From Rhodobacteraceae bacterium WD3A24 (lineage in GTDB: Bacteria; Pseudomonadota; Alphaproteobacteria; Rhodobacterales; Rhodobacteraceae): a DNA stretch of 64,000 bases. A model generated the notes under the pieces. That model did no database searches, was not told the DNA's origin, and was given only the letters and a program-made list of their open reading frames with translations. Below, one piece after another: positions 24,649 through 34,358 of this stretch. Each line of letters opens with the position of its first letter. Within the stretch, counting starts at the first letter, position 1. Made by a program: the position numbers and the translations under genes. The stretch covers positions 1-64,000 of the forward strand of contig PUHN01000004.1 of assembly GCA_002967695.1 (NCBI GenBank). Reading direction: 5' to 3'.

Positions 24649-27492
24649 GTGCCTTACACCCCGACGAGCTACAATCCCTACGACTTCGCCAATCGCCGCC
24701 ATATCGGGCCATCGCCGTCCGAGATGGAGGAGATGTTGCGCGTGATGGATGCCGACAGTCTGGAGGCGCTGATCGACGAGACGGTGCCGCGCTCGATCCG
24801 GCAGGATGCCACGCTGGGCTGGGCGCCGCTGTCCGAGCACGCGCTGATCGAGCGGATGCGCGGCGTCGCGGCGAAGAACCGGGTGATGACCCAGCTCATC
24901 GGGCAAGGCTTCTACGGCACGGTCACGCCGCCGGTGATCCAGCGCAACATCTTCGAGAACCCGGCCTGGTACACGGCCTACACGCCCTATCAGCCCGAGA
25001 TCGCGCAGGGCCGGCTCGAGGCGCTGCTGAACTTCCAGACGATGGTGGCCGACCTGACGGGGCTGGAAATCGCCAACGCCTCATTGCTGGACGAGGCGAC
25101 GGCCTGCGCCGAGGCGATGGTGATGGCCCAGCGTGCCGCCAAGTCGAAGGCCAATGCCTTTTTCGTGGACGAGAACTGCCACCCGCAGAACATCGCGGTG
25201 ATGCAGACGCGCGCCGCGCCGCTGGGAATCGAGGTGATCGTCGGCGCGCCCGATGATCTGGAGCCGGGCAGCGTGTTCGGCGCGATCTTCCAGTACCCGG
25301 GCACCTATGGCGATCTGCGCGACTTCACCGAGCAATGCAGCGCGCTGCACGAGAACAAGGCCGTGGCCATCATGGCGACCGACCTGCTCGCGCTCACGCT
25401 GCTGAAGGAGCCGGGCGCGATGGGGGCCGACATCGCCGTGGGCTCGTCGCAGCGTTTCGGCGTGCCGATGGGCTATGGCGGCCCGCACGCGGCCTTCATC
25501 TCGTGCCGCGAGGGCTACAAGCGCTCGTTGCCCGGCCGGCTGGTGGGCGTTTCGGTGGACAGCCACGGCAACCAGGCCTACCGGCTGGCCCTTCAGACGC
25601 GCGAGCAGCATATCCGCCGCGAGAAGGCCACCTCCAACGTCTGCACCGCGCAGGCGCTGCTGGCGGTGATGGCGTCGTTCTACGCCGTCTTCCACGGCCC
25701 CGAGGGGCTGCGCGCCATCGCCGAGCGGGTGCATTTCCACACCAAGTCACTCGTCGAGGCGCTGCGCGAGGCGGGCGCGGTAGTCAGGCCCGAGGCCTTT
25801 TTCGACACTATCACGGTCGAGGTGGGCGTGGGGCAGGCCGGCATCCTGGCCGCGGCGCGCGCGGAGGGGATCAACCTGCGCAAGGTCGGGCGCGATCATG
25901 TGGGCATCTCGCTTGACGAGACGACCGATCGCCATGTCGTCACCCGGCTGCTAAAGGCGTTCGGCCTGCGCCGCGAGGGCGAGCGGCCGCGGGAGCCCGG
26001 CTTTCCCGAAGGGCTGCGGCGCCGCTCGGACTATCTCACGCATCCGGTCTTTCACATGAACCGGGCCGAGTCGGAGATGATGCGCTACATGCGCCGGCTG
26101 GCCGACCGCGACCTCGCGCTCGACCGGGCGATGATCCCGCTGGGCTCGTGCACCATGAAACTCAACGCCGCCGCTGAAATGATGCCGGTGAGCTGGCCGG
26201 AGTTCTCCTCGCTCCATCCGTTCGCGCCGGCCGATCAGGCCGAGGGCTATGGCGAGGTGATCGCGGATTTGTCCGAAAAGCTGTGCGATATCACCGGCTA
26301 TGATGCCATGTCGATGCAGCCCAATTCGGGGGCCCAGGGCGAGTATGCCGGCCTCATGGCGATCCGTGGCTGGCACCGCGCGCGGGGTGAGAGCCACCGC
26401 GATGTCTGCCTGATCCCGATGTCGGCGCATGGCACCAACCCCGCCAGCGCCCACATGGCTGGCATGCAGGTCGTCGTGGTCAAGTCGGCCGAAAACGGCG
26501 ATATCGACCTGGACGATTTCCGGGCCAAGGCCGAGGCTGCGGGCGACGAACTCGCCGCCTGCATGATCACCTATCCCTCGACCCACGGCGTCTTCGAGGA
26601 GACCGTGCGCGAGGTCTGCGACATCACCCACGCGCATGGCGGGCAGGTCTATCTGGACGGCGCCAATCTCAATGCCATGGTGGGGCTGTCCAAGCCCGGC
26701 GCGCTGGGCGCCGATGTCAGCCACCTCAACCTGCACAAGACCTTCGCCATTCCCCATGGCGGTGGCGGCCCGGGCATGGGGCCCATTGGCGTCAAGGCGC
26801 ATCTGGAGCCGCACCTGCCCGGCCATCCCGAGACCGGCGGCGCCGAGGGTCCGGTCAGCGGGACGCCCTACGGTTCGGCCTCGATCCTGCTGATCTCGTG
26901 GGCGTACTGCCTGATGATGGGCGGCGAGGGGCTGACCCAGGCCACGCGCGTGGCGATCCTCAATGCCAACTACATCGCGCGGCGGCTCGAAGGGGCCTAC
27001 GACGTGCTCTACAAGGGCCGGTCGGGGCGCGTGGCGCATGAGTGCATCCTCGATACCCGCCCCTTTGGCGACAGCGCCGGAGTGACCGTGGACGACATCG
27101 CCAAGCGGCTGATGGATACCGGATTTCATGCGCCGACGATGAGCTGGCCGGTGCCCGGAACGCTTATGGTCGAGCCCACCGAGAGCGAGACCAAGGCCGA
27201 GCTTGATCGGTTCTGCGACGCGATGCTTGCCATCCGCGCGGAGATCGCCTCCGTCGAGCGCGGCGAGATGGACGCGCAGAACAACCCCCTCAAGCACGCG
27301 CCGCACACGGTCGAGGATCTCGTCGCCAACTGGGATCGCCCCTACAGCCGCGAGCAGGGCTGCTTCCCGCCGGGGGCGTTTCGCGTCGACAAATACTGGC
27401 CGCCGGTGGGCCGCGTGGACAATGTTTACGGCGACCGGCATCTGGTCTGCACCTGCCCGCCGGTGGAGAGTTACGCCGAAGCCGCCGAGTAA
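24649..27492 (+). CDS. gcvP: Glycine dehydrogenase (decarboxylating), P protein
   Basis: 947 residues, the long single-chain form in which two homologous halves are fused. It is the PLP enzyme that decarboxylates glycine and loads the residue on the GcvH lipoate. The PLP lysine is Lys697 in [20 protein letters not shown]. The start region [12 protein letters not shown] and [13 protein letters not shown] are typical of the N-terminal half; [17 protein letters not shown] and [16 protein letters not shown] of the C-terminal half. The start is GTG 24649 after AAGGAGG. Last gene of the gcv operon; two GC hairpins follow. Confidence 0.97.
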   Translation: MPYTPTSYNPYDFANRRHIGPSPSEMEEMLRVMDADSLEALIDETVPRSIRQDATLGWAPLSEHALIERMRGVAAKNRVMTQLIGQGFYGTVTPPVIQRNIFENPAWYTAYTPYQPEIAQGRLEALLNFQTMVADLTGLEIANASLLDEATACAEAMVMAQRAAKSKANAFFVDENCHPQNIAVMQTRAAPLGIEVIVGAPDDLEPGSVFGAIFQYPGTYGDLRDFTEQCSALHENKAVAIMATDLLALTLLKEPGAMGADIAVGSSQRFGVPMGYGGPHAAFISCREGYKRSLPGRLVGVSVDSHGNQAYRLALQTREQHIRREKATSNVCTAQALLAVMASFYAVFHGPEGLRAIAERVHFHTKSLVEALREAGAVVRPEAFFDTITVEVGVGQAGILAAARAEGINLRKVGRDHVGISLDETTDRHVVTRLLKAFGLRREGERPREPGFPEGLRRRSDYLTHPVFHMNRAESEMMRYMRRLADRDLALDRAMIPLGSCTMKLNAAAEMMPVSWPEFSSLHPFAPADQAEGYGEVIADLSEKLCDITGYDAMSMQPNSGAQGEYAGLMAIRGWHRARGESHRDVCLIPMSAHGTNPASAHMAGMQVVVVKSAENGDIDLDDFRAKAEAAGDELAACMITYPSTHGVFEETVREVCDITHAHGGQVYLDGANLNAMVGLSKPGALGADVSHLNLHKTFAIPHGGGGPGMGPIGVKAHLEPHLPGHPETGGAEGPVSGTPYGSASILLISWAYCLMMGGEGLTQATRVAILNANYIARRLEGAYDVLYKGRSGRVAHECILDTRPFGDSAGVTVDDIAKRLMDTGFHAPTMSWPVPGTLMVEPTESETKAELDRFCDAMLAIRAEIASVERGEMDAQNNPLKHAPHTVEDLVANWDRPYSREQGCFPPGAFRVDKYWPPVGRVDNVYGDRHLVCTCPPVESYAEAAE

Positions 27493-27500
27493 GGCGTAGC

Positions 27501-27579
27501 CCCGCCCGCCGCGGCGGGCGGGATGAGCGGATCAAGGTGACTGCGAACGAAACGCACCTCCGGCCCGGCGGGCCGGAGG
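27501..27579. terminator. Two strong GC hairpins between convergent gcvP and the MORN gene
   Basis: The first is a perfect 22-bp palindrome at 27501-27522 (arm CCCGCCCGCCG). The second, at 27557-27579, has 10-bp perfect arms CCTCCGGCCC and GGGCCGGAGG around a 3-nt loop. Both sit between two convergent stop codons. Neither has a T-tract, as is common for GC-rich alphaproteobacterial termination sites. Confidence 0.55.
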
Positions 27580-27597
27580 CGCCCGGCGCGGACGGGG

Positions 27598-29076
27598 CTA
27601 CTGGGGCTCTTGTTCCTCTCCCTCGCCGTCTGTGTCCGTGACCGGCTCGACCAGCGCGCCGTTCTCCCACTCGCCCTCGCGGGTTTCGCCGGTGGCGTAG
27701 CGCAGCACGCCATAGCCGTGACGGCGCCCGTCCTGGAACGCGCCCTCATAGACGTCGCCATTGGCGTAGACGGCGCGGCCCTCGCCCTCGATGCGCCCCT
27801 CGACCCACTCGCCTTCATAGACGAAGCCGTCGGGCATCTCGATCCGGCCCTGTCCGTGGCGCTGCCCGTCGACGAACTGGCCCTCATAGACCGTCCCGTC
27901 GGGATAGGTCATGGTGCCTTCGCCCTCGATCTCGCCCTCGACCCACTCGCCCTCATAGCGGCGCCCGTCGGGATGGGTCATCACGCCCTGTCCGTGGCTG
28001 AGCGAGTCGCGAAAGCCGCCCTCGTAGACCAGCCCGTCGGCGCTGCGCAGGACACCTTCGCCCTCGATGCGGCCCTCGACCCATTCGCCCTCATAGGTGG
28101 TGCCGTCGGCATAGGTGATCGTGCCCTCGCCGTCGTGCTGGCCGTCGCGGAAGCTGCCCTCATAGACGGTGCCATCGGGGTATTCGGCGCGGCCGTTGCC
28201 CTCGATCCGGCCGGCGACCCACATGCCCTCATAGACATAGCCGTCGGCCCCGGTGAAGGTGCCCTGACCGTGGCGGCGGTCGTTCTGGAAGCTGCCCTCG
28301 AAGACACTGCCATCGGCGTATTCGACGCGGCCCTCGCCCTCGCGCTCGCCATTGACGAAATTGCCGATATAGACGTCGCCGTCGCCCTGCTCCAGCCGGC
28401 CCTCGCCGTGAATCTGGCCCTCGGACCATTGCCCCTCATAGACCATGCCGTCGGGGCGCTCGTAACGGCCCTCGCCGTGGCGCTGGTCGGCCATCATCCC
28501 GCCTTCATAGACCGAGCCGTCAGGATAGGTGATGGTGCCCTGGCCCTGGCGCATGCCCTCGACCCAGTCGCCCTCGTAGCGGTAGCCGCCCGGCCGCTCC
28601 ATCACGCCCTGACCGTGGGGCTGATTGTCGGCGAACTCGCCGCGGTAGACCACGCCGCTGGCATAGCGGCGCACGCCCTCGCCCTGCATCCGGCCCTCGA
28701 CCCACTGGCCTTCATAGGTGCCGCCATCGGCGAAGGTGATCTGACCCTGCCCGTGGGGGCGGCCCTCGACGAATTCCCCCTCATAGACCGAGCCATTGGG
28801 ATAACGGGCGACGCCCTCGCCCTCGATCTCCCCGTCGACCCATTCGCCGGTGTATTCGAACCCGTTGGGAAGCCGGTAGGTGCCCTGGCCGTGCTGAAGG
28901 CCGTCACGGAACGTGCCCTCGTAGATGCCGCCATCATCGTATTGGCGGGTGACGACCTCGCCATCGCCGCCGTCCGCCTCGTCGCTCTGCTGCGCTGCGG
29001 CCATTCCCGCAGCGAGCGTCGCCGCCAGAATACCGGCCGCGATCGCGGCCCCCGACCTGCCCGTCATCCAGCCCAT
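27598..29076 (-). CDS. Secreted MORN-repeat protein (about 19 repeats)
   Basis: 492 residues. A signal peptide covers about 1-28 (GAAIAAGILAATLAAGMAAAQ), followed by an acidic spacer and then about 19 consecutive MORN repeats of 23 residues to the end, with the pattern YEGxWxxGxxxGxGxxxxxDG. The repeats alternate in type: one with a DGxxHGQG turn and one with a EGxIEGEG turn, giving a 46-residue super-repeat. The C-terminus is acidic (TDTDGEGEEQEPQ). MORN arrays bind lipids or act as rigid scaffolds in eukaryotes; in bacteria their role is mostly unknown. The start is the ATG directly before the signal peptide. Convergent with gcvP and divergent from nadE. Confidence 0.85.
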   Translation of the reverse strand: MGWMTGRSGAAIAAGILAATLAAGMAAAQQSDEADGGDGEVVTRQYDDGGIYEGTFRDGLQHGQGTYRLPNGFEYTGEWVDGEIEGEGVARYPNGSVYEGEFVEGRPHGQGQITFADGGTYEGQWVEGRMQGEGVRRYASGVVYRGEFADNQPHGQGVMERPGGYRYEGDWVEGMRQGQGTITYPDGSVYEGGMMADQRHGEGRYERPDGMVYEGQWSEGQIHGEGRLEQGDGDVYIGNFVNGEREGEGRVEYADGSVFEGSFQNDRRHGQGTFTGADGYVYEGMWVAGRIEGNGRAEYPDGTVYEGSFRDGQHDGEGTITYADGTTYEGEWVEGRIEGEGVLRSADGLVYEGGFRDSLSHGQGVMTHPDGRRYEGEWVEGEIEGEGTMTYPDGTVYEGQFVDGQRHGQGRIEMPDGFVYEGEWVEGRIEGEGRAVYANGDVYEGAFQDGRRHGYGVLRYATGETREGEWENGALVEPVTDTDGEGEEQEPQ

Positions 29077-29250
29077 GACAGCCCCCCTTTGCCTGACCGC
29101 CGGCCGCGCGCACCGGCGCGCCGGACGCTTTGATCCCATCGAGGCGAAGCGTAGTTGAGCCCCCCGCGGCTGGCAAGGTTTCACATGGGGCGGCTTTTCC
29201 CCGCGCGTCAGTCTGCTATGAACGCCGCCGCACCAACGGGGATCCGACGC

Positions 29251-30906
29251 ATGCGCACCTTTCGCCTGACGCTGGCACAGCTCAATCCGACCGTGGGCGC
29301 GCTCGGCGCCAATGTCGCGCTCGCCCGCGACGCCTGGAGCGAGGCGCGCGCGGCAGGCGCCGACATGCTCGCCCTTCCCGAGATGTTCGTCACCGGCTAC
29401 CAGACCCAGGATCTGGTGATGAAACCCGCCTTTGCGCGCGACGCGATGGAGGCGGTGGCGCAACTCGCTGCCGACTGTGCCGACGGCCCCGCTATCGGGG
29501 TGGGCGGGCCGCTGCTCGATGACGGGCGGCTCTACAACGCCTGGTTCGTCCTTCAGGGCGGCGCGATCACCGCGCGGCTGTGCAAGCATGCCCTGCCCAA
29601 CGAGGCGGTGTTCGACGAATGCCGCCTGTATTCGCCGGGGCCGATTTCGGGGCCCTACAGCGTGGGTGGCGTCCGTATCGGCACCCCGATCTGCGAGGAT
29701 GCCTGGACCGAGGAGGTCGCCGAGGCGCAAGCGGAGTCGGGGGCGGAAATCCTTGTTGTGCCCAACGGCTCTCCCTATTCGCGCCATCGCTACGACACCC
29801 GGATGGGCCACATGGTCGCCCGCGTTGTGGAGACGGGGCTGCCGCTGGCATATCTCAATCTTGTCGGCGGGCAGGACGATCAGGTCTTCGATGGCGCGTC
29901 CTTCGTGCTCAACCCCGGCGGGGAACTCGCGCTCCAGTTGCCCCCCTTCGAGACGGGTCTGGCGCATGTCGATTTCACCGAGACGGCGGAGGGCTGGCGT
30001 GCGCAGACCGGCCCGCGTGCCCGGCTGCCCCACGAGTGGGAGCAGGATTACCGCGCCATGGTCGAGGCCACGCGCGACTACCTGCGCAAGTCGGGCTTCT
30101 CGCGGGTGCTGCTGGGGCTGTCGGGCGGCGTCGATTCGGCGCTGGTGGCCACCATCGCCGCCGACGCGCTGGGCCCCGAGAATGTCCGCTGTGTCTTGCT
30201 GCCCTCGGAATACACCAGCCAGGCCTCGCTCGATCATGCCGCCGCGGTGGCGTCCCGGCTGGGCGCGCCGCTCGACGAGATTCACATCGATGCCGCCCGT
30301 GCGGGGGTGACTGCGGCGCTCGCCCCCCTCTTTGCCGGGCGCGATCCCGACGTGACCGAGGAAAACATCCAGTCGCGCCTGCGCGGGCTGATGCTGATGG
30401 CGCTGTCCAACAAGTTCGGCGAGATGCTGCTGACCACCGGCAACAAGTCCGAGGTCGCGGTGGGCTATGCCACGATCTATGGCGACATGGCCGGCGGCTA
30501 CAATCCGATCAAGGATCTCTACAAGACCCGCGTCTTCGAGACATGCCGCTGGCGCAACGCCAATCACCGCCCTTGGATGCACGGGCCGGCCGGCGAGGTG
30601 ATTCCGGCCGATATCATCGACAAGCCGCCCTCGGCCGAGCTCGGCCACGGCCAGCGCGACGAGGACAGCCTGCCGGCCTATCCGGAACTCGACGCGATCC
30701 TCGAAGGGCTGGTGGACCGCGACGCGTCCATTGGCGATCTGGTCGCCGAGGGGCATGCGCGCGCCACAGTCGAGAAGGTCGAGGGGCTGCTCTACGCCGC
30801 GGAATGGAAACGATTCCAGTCCGCGCCGGGGGCGCGGCTCACCCGGCGGGCCTTCTGGCTCGACCGGCGCTATCCCATCGTCAATCGCTGGCGCGACCGC
30901 GGCTGA
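29251..30906 (+). CDS. nadE: Glutamine-dependent NAD+ synthetase
   Basis: 551 residues with two domains. The N-terminal nitrilase-type glutaminase has its triad at Glu44 (ALPEMFVTGY), Lys112 (CKHALPNEAVFDE) and Cys148 (TPICEDAW). The C-terminal ATP-dependent synthetase has the PP-loop LGLSGGVDSAL and the later NKSEVAVGYATIYGDMAGG. It amidates nicotinic acid adenine dinucleotide to NAD+, drawing ammonia through an internal tunnel. I start at ATG 29251, where the fold begins; an in-frame ATG at 29218 would add 11 unconserved residues. Promoter region shared with the MORN gene (174 bp). Confidence 0.95.
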   Translation: MRTFRLTLAQLNPTVGALGANVALARDAWSEARAAGADMLALPEMFVTGYQTQDLVMKPAFARDAMEAVAQLAADCADGPAIGVGGPLLDDGRLYNAWFVLQGGAITARLCKHALPNEAVFDECRLYSPGPISGPYSVGGVRIGTPICEDAWTEEVAEAQAESGAEILVVPNGSPYSRHRYDTRMGHMVARVVETGLPLAYLNLVGGQDDQVFDGASFVLNPGGELALQLPPFETGLAHVDFTETAEGWRAQTGPRARLPHEWEQDYRAMVEATRDYLRKSGFSRVLLGLSGGVDSALVATIAADALGPENVRCVLLPSEYTSQASLDHAAAVASRLGAPLDEIHIDAARAGVTAALAPLFAGRDPDVTEENIQSRLRGLMLMALSNKFGEMLLTTGNKSEVAVGYATIYGDMAGGYNPIKDLYKTRVFETCRWRNANHRPWMHGPAGEVIPADIIDKPPSAELGHGQRDEDSLPAYPELDAILEGLVDRDASIGDLVAEGHARATVEKVEGLLYAAEWKRFQSAPGARLTRRAFWLDRRYPIVNRWRDRG

Positions 30907-30933
30907 GGGCCCGGCCCGCCTGCGCGAGCGGCC

Positions 30934-31566
30934 TCAGTAGGCGAGAAGCTCGTCATAGGGATATTCCACGATCGCGCGGTAGGCCGGCCGGTCGGCCAGC
31001 CGCGCATGCCAGCGCGCCACGCCATCGGGAATGTCACCGAGATAGCCCATGTCGCCGAGCCGGTACATCAGCGTCCCGGCGGCGATATCTGCCATCCCGA
31101 AATCGTCGCCCGTCAGCCAGTCATGGCTGCCCAGCCGCGTCTCCATCACCGCGAAGGCACCGGCGAGCGCGCCGCGAAGCTCCTTGAGCCGGCCGGTGTC
31201 GCGCGCCTCTTCCGGGTAGCGGAAGATCTGCCAGAAGATGCCCGTGCTTGACGGCTGAAAGGTCGTCGCGGTGAAGTCCAGCCACTGGTCGGCCAGGGCG
31301 CGGGCGTATTCGCCCTCGGGCATCAGTCGGCCCGTCCGCCGGGCGAGAAACCGCAGGATCGCGTGCGATTCCCACAATGTGAAGTCGCCCTCCTGCAGCA
31401 CCGGCACCCGCCGGTTGGGATTCAGCTCGAAAAACTCCGGCGTGTCAGTCTTGCCGTAGGGGCCGGCGCAGTCGATGCGCTCATAGGGTAGATCGAGCTC
31501 GGTCAGGGCCCAGGTTACCTTCTGGACGTTGGTCGAACTCGCCCGGCCCCAGATCGTGAAAGTCAT
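30934..31566 (-). CDS. Glutathione S-transferase family protein
   Basis: 210 residues with the two-domain GST layout. The thioredoxin-like N-terminal domain has TIWGRASSTNVQKVTWAL, NPNRRVPVLQEGDFTLWESHAIL (cis-proline and glutathione-binding Glu-Ser), and the helical C-terminal domain has DWLTGDDFGMADIAAGTLMYR, the conserved N-capping box. It likely conjugates or transfers glutathione in the cytosol; substrate unknown. The ATG at 31566 has a GGAGGAGG ribosome-binding site 3-10 nt away, better than the in-frame start 21 bp upstream. Convergent with nadE. Confidence 0.9.
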   Translation of the reverse strand: MTFTIWGRASSTNVQKVTWALTELDLPYERIDCAGPYGKTDTPEFFELNPNRRVPVLQEGDFTLWESHAILRFLARRTGRLMPEGEYARALADQWLDFTATTFQPSSTGIFWQIFRYPEEARDTGRLKELRGALAGAFAVMETRLGSHDWLTGDDFGMADIAAGTLMYRLGDMGYLGDIPDGVARWHARLADRPAYRAIVEYPYDELLAY

Positions 31567-31644
31567 CGCCTCCTCCGTGCTGCGCATTGTCTTGTCACTG
31601 CGCTATACCCCGGCGGCGTGCGGCGCAATGATCCGCAGCCCCGG

Positions 31645-32235
31645 TCAGCCCGGCGCCGCGCTGCCGAAGCGGCCCTGCGAATACAGCAGGGGCCGCCCCG
31701 GCCCGCGCGTGCAGGAGATGACGCGGCCCACCATGATCTCGTGATCGCCGCCGGGGTAACGCGCCCAGAAGACGCAGGAAAACCGCGCCACCGCCCCGTC
31801 GAGAAGCGGCAGCCCCAACGGGCCGGCCTGCCACGCCACGCGGTCGAAGCGCCGCTCCTGCCGGCTGGCGAAGAGCCGGCAGATGTCTTGCTGATCGTCG
31901 GCGAGCAGATTGACGGCAAACCCGGCCGCACGGTGGAACACCGGATAGCTGAAGGCGTCGAGGCCGAGGCTCCACAGCACCAGCGGCGGGTCGAGCGAAA
32001 CGGAGTTGAACGAGTTGACGGTCACCCCGTAAGGCGTGCCGTCGGTATCGCGCGTGGTCACCACCGCGACGCCGGTGGCGAAATTGGCCATCACTGCGCG
32101 CAACTCGTCGGGCGCCGCGCCTGTGGGGGCGGCGGACTCGGTCTGATCGCGTCGGGTCTGGGAGCCGTCTTGCACGGGCGGGTCTGTCCTTTTCGGATCG
32201 CGGAGGCGGGCGCGAGGCCCGGACTGTGAGGACAT
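31645..32235 (-). CDS. Flavin reductase family protein (FMN-binding split barrel)
   Basis: 196 residues. An unconserved, polar N-terminal stretch of about 45 residues precedes the flavin reductase-like domain. That domain shows DELRAVMANFATGVAVVTT, GVTVNSFNSVSLDPPLVLW, FAVNLLADDQQDICRLFA and GDHEIMVGRVISC. Members reduce flavin with NAD(P)H, usually to feed a two-component monooxygenase; no monooxygenase is adjacent. The start is ATG 32235; a shorter protein starting nearer the domain cannot be excluded. Same strand as trxC upstream (38-bp gap). Confidence 0.85.
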   Translation of the reverse strand: MSSQSGPRARLRDPKRTDPPVQDGSQTRRDQTESAAPTGAAPDELRAVMANFATGVAVVTTRDTDGTPYGVTVNSFNSVSLDPPLVLWSLGLDAFSYPVFHRAAGFAVNLLADDQQDICRLFASRQERRFDRVAWQAGPLGLPLLDGAVARFSCVFWARYPGGDHEIMVGRVISCTRGPGRPLLYSQGRFGSAAPG

Positions 32236-32273
32236 AATGCCCTGGCGGCCGCCGTCCAGCGCCGCCGGCCCGG

Positions 32274-32720
32274 TCAGGCCGGCAGCGCCGCCTTCTCGCG
32301 CACGAAGCCTTCGATCGCCGCTGCGGACCGCGCGCCCGACAGCCGCGCGATCTCGCGGCCCTTGTGGAACAGGATCAGCGCGGGAATCCCGCGGATATTG
32401 TAGCGGATCGCGGCGTCGGGGTGGCTCTGGGTGTCGATCTTGGCCAGCCGGGCCTTGCCCTTGAGCGCCTGCGCGGCCTTGGAAAACTCCGGCGCCATCG
32501 CCCGGCAGGGGCCGCACCACGGCGCCCAGAAATCGACCAGCAGCGGCATCTCGTCGGTGCGCGCGGCCTTTTCGAGCGTCTTCAGGTCCAGCTCCGCGAC
32601 CCCGCCCGCAGCCAGCGGCGCGCCGCAGGTGCCGCATTTCGGATTGGCCGTCAGCCGCGTGGCGGGCAGGCGGTTGGGCTGGCCGCAGGTCGCGCAGACA
32701 AGTTTCACGGCATTGGACAT
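32274..32720 (-). CDS. trxC: Thioredoxin 2 (TrxC) with N-terminal zinc finger
   Basis: 148 residues. An N-terminal zinc-binding domain with Cys9-Cys12 and Cys29-Cys32 (CATC and CGTC pairs) is followed by a thioredoxin fold with the redox site WCGPCR (Cys69, Cys72) in LLVDFWAPWCGPCRAMAPE. It is a cytosolic disulfide reductase that typically answers oxidative stress. The start is ATG 32720 with a GGAG ribosome-binding site. A TATATT element in the AT-rich upstream gap is a promoter candidate. Confidence 0.95.
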   Translation of the reverse strand: MSNAVKLVCATCGQPNRLPATRLTANPKCGTCGAPLAAGGVAELDLKTLEKAARTDEMPLLVDFWAPWCGPCRAMAPEFSKAAQALKGKARLAKIDTQSHPDAAIRYNIRGIPALILFHKGREIARLSGARSAAAIEGFVREKAALPA

Positions 32721-32750
32721 CGCAGGCGCTCCATCGAATTCAGCAGGAAG

Positions 32751-32781
32751 AATATATTGGATCGCCCCCCGCGCGATGCAA
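32751..32781 (-). promoter_or_regulatory. Candidate trxC promoter
   Basis: On the minus strand TTGCAT (32781-32776) and TATATT (32756-32751) are separated by 19 nt. The -10-like element is the only AT-rich hexamer in the 66-bp gap before trxC. The spacing is slightly long. Confidence 0.35.
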
Positions 32782-32786
32782 GCCCG

Positions 32787-33659
32787 TCAGCGCGCCGCCT
32801 GCCGGCCCCGCCACAGCGTGAACAGCCCCGCGCCCACCACCACCGCCGTGCCCAGCGCCACGTTGGGCCGCAGGCTCTCGCCAAAGACGGTGATGCCCAG
32901 CGCGGCGGTGAAGACGAGTTGCAGATAGGCGAAGGGCTGCACCGCGCCGGCTTCGGCGACGTCGTAGGTCTTGATCAGCAGCCAGTGCCCCAGCGCGGCG
33001 GTCACGCACAGCGTGGCCATCCAGCCCCAGTCGCCGCCCGTCATCGGCTGCCACGTCCAGACCCCGGCCGCGGTCAATGCCACCGCGCCGGTCGTGCCCG
33101 TCCAGAAAAAGCTCACCGCGGCGCTGTCGCGCCGCGCGGCATAGCGGGTCAGCAGCGCGTAAAGCGCGAACATCGACGCCGCGAGCAGCGGCACGAAGGC
33201 GGCGGGCTGAAACACGCGCAGCCCCGGCTGCAGGATGATCAGCACCCCGGCAAAGCCGATCGCGATCGCGCCCCAGCGCCGCCAGCCCACGGCCTCGCCC
33301 AGAACCGGCCCCGACAGCGCCGCGACCAGCAGCGGATAGGTGGCAAAGACCGCATGCGTCTCGACCAGACCCAGCAGAACGAAGGCCAGCACCATCACGC
33401 AGACCTCGCCGGCCAGCAGCAGCCCGCGAAGGATCTGCACCGCCGGCTGGCGCGTGGCGGCCGCGCGCCGCAGCCCGCCAGCCTGCCGCGCCGCCAGCAT
33501 CATCACGAAGGCGGCGAAAAACCAGTAGCGGATCATCACCACCATCAGCACGTTGTACTCGCCCGCCAGATGGCGCGAGATCCCGTCCTGCAGCGCGAAG
33601 ACCAGCGTCGTCGCCACCATCAGCGCGATGCCCAGCCGGGTGTTCTGCTTGGCGGTCAT
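32787..33659 (-). CDS. DMT-superfamily transporter (EamA domains)
   Basis: 290 residues with about ten transmembrane helices in two EamA halves, the RhaT/YdcZ-like drug and metabolite exporter layout. Examples are VQILRGLLLAGEVCVMVLAF with VLGEAVGWRRWGAIAIGFAGVLIIL in the first half and QPFAYLQLVFTAALGITVFGE in the second. The substrate cannot be told. The start is ATG 33659, overlapping the TGA stop of the tRNA methyltransferase gene (ATGA), so the two are co-translated. Confidence 0.88.
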   Translation of the reverse strand: MTAKQNTRLGIALMVATTLVFALQDGISRHLAGEYNVLMVVMIRYWFFAAFVMMLAARQAGGLRRAAATRQPAVQILRGLLLAGEVCVMVLAFVLLGLVETHAVFATYPLLVAALSGPVLGEAVGWRRWGAIAIGFAGVLIILQPGLRVFQPAAFVPLLAASMFALYALLTRYAARRDSAAVSFFWTGTTGAVALTAAGVWTWQPMTGGDWGWMATLCVTAALGHWLLIKTYDVAEAGAVQPFAYLQLVFTAALGITVFGESLRPNVALGTAVVVGAGLFTLWRGRQAAR

Positions 33660-34333
33660 ACCAGCCGCCCGGCGCTCATGTGGCGCTTGCCGGCAAAGCC
33701 GGGCAGGCGGCTGACATTGAAGCCCGCTCCGGCCAGCGCCCGGCGCACCGCTCCGGCGGCGGTATAGGTGGCAAAGCTGCCGCCCGGCGCGGTGTGGTCG
33801 GCGACCTCGGCCATCAGCGCGGGCTCCCACAGCTCGGGGTTGCGCGCCGGGGCGAAGCCGTCGAGGAACCACGCATCGGCGCGCCCCCGCCATTGCGGCA
33901 GGGTCACGCGCGCATCCCCGGCGACGATCTCCAGCCGCAGCCCCGGCAGCGCGACCGGCCCCGCCCCGCCGCTCCACCCCGCGCGGAAGAGCGCGGCGAG
34001 TTCGGCGATCTCGGGAAAGGGGGCCAGCGCCCGCTCGATCTGCTCGGCGGTCAGCGGCCACGCCTCGAAGCCGGTATAGTGCAGATCGCCCCTCATCCCC
34101 GCGGCGCGCCAGGCCGCCCAGGTGGCCAGCATGTTCAACCCGGTGCCGAAGCCGAGCTCGGCGATGTGAAAACCGGCGTGGAAACGCTCGGGCAGCCCGT
34201 TGCCGGCAAGGAAGACATGCCGCGCCTCGGCCAGCCCGCCCTTGCGCGAGAAATACGGATCATCGAAACGGCGCGCCACGGGCACGCCCTCTTCCGTCCA
34301 GTCGATCCCGTCATTGTCGCCCGTCTGGTCCAT
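33656..34333 (-). CDS. mnmD: tRNA 5-methylaminomethyl-2-thiouridine methyltransferase, MnmD-type (MnmC N-domain)
   Basis: 225 residues from ATG 34333 (a TTG 15 bp upstream is in frame). This is the methyltransferase half of MnmC as a separate protein. The SAM site is ELGFGTGLN (60-67). The family signature DDPYFSRKGGLAEARHVFLAGNGLPERF occupies residues ~24-51, and the active-site WFLDGFAPARNPELW segment is present. It completes the mnm5s2U34 modification of the tRNA wobble base with SAM. The partner FAD oxidase half is the divergent gene at 34394, only 60 bp away. Confidence 0.9.
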   Translation of the reverse strand: MDQTGDNDGIDWTEEGVPVARRFDDPYFSRKGGLAEARHVFLAGNGLPERFHAGFHIAELGFGTGLNMLATWAAWRAAGMRGDLHYTGFEAWPLTAEQIERALAPFPEIAELAALFRAGWSGGAGPVALPGLRLEIVAGDARVTLPQWRGRADAWFLDGFAPARNPELWEPALMAEVADHTAPGGSFATYTAAGAVRRALAGAGFNVSRLPGFAGKRHMSAGRLV

Positions 34334-34358
34334 GCCCGGCCGATCCAATAGGTTGCGC

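Noticed and set aside
27650-28950. Dense short repeats of about 69 bp on the minus strand.
   Set aside because: They are codons of the MORN repeats (23 residues), not a CRISPR array or an insertion element.
29077-30756. In-frame upstream extension of the MORN protein (1052 codons in total).
   Set aside because: The extra part is antisense to nadE. The signal peptide begins at 29076, which sets the start.
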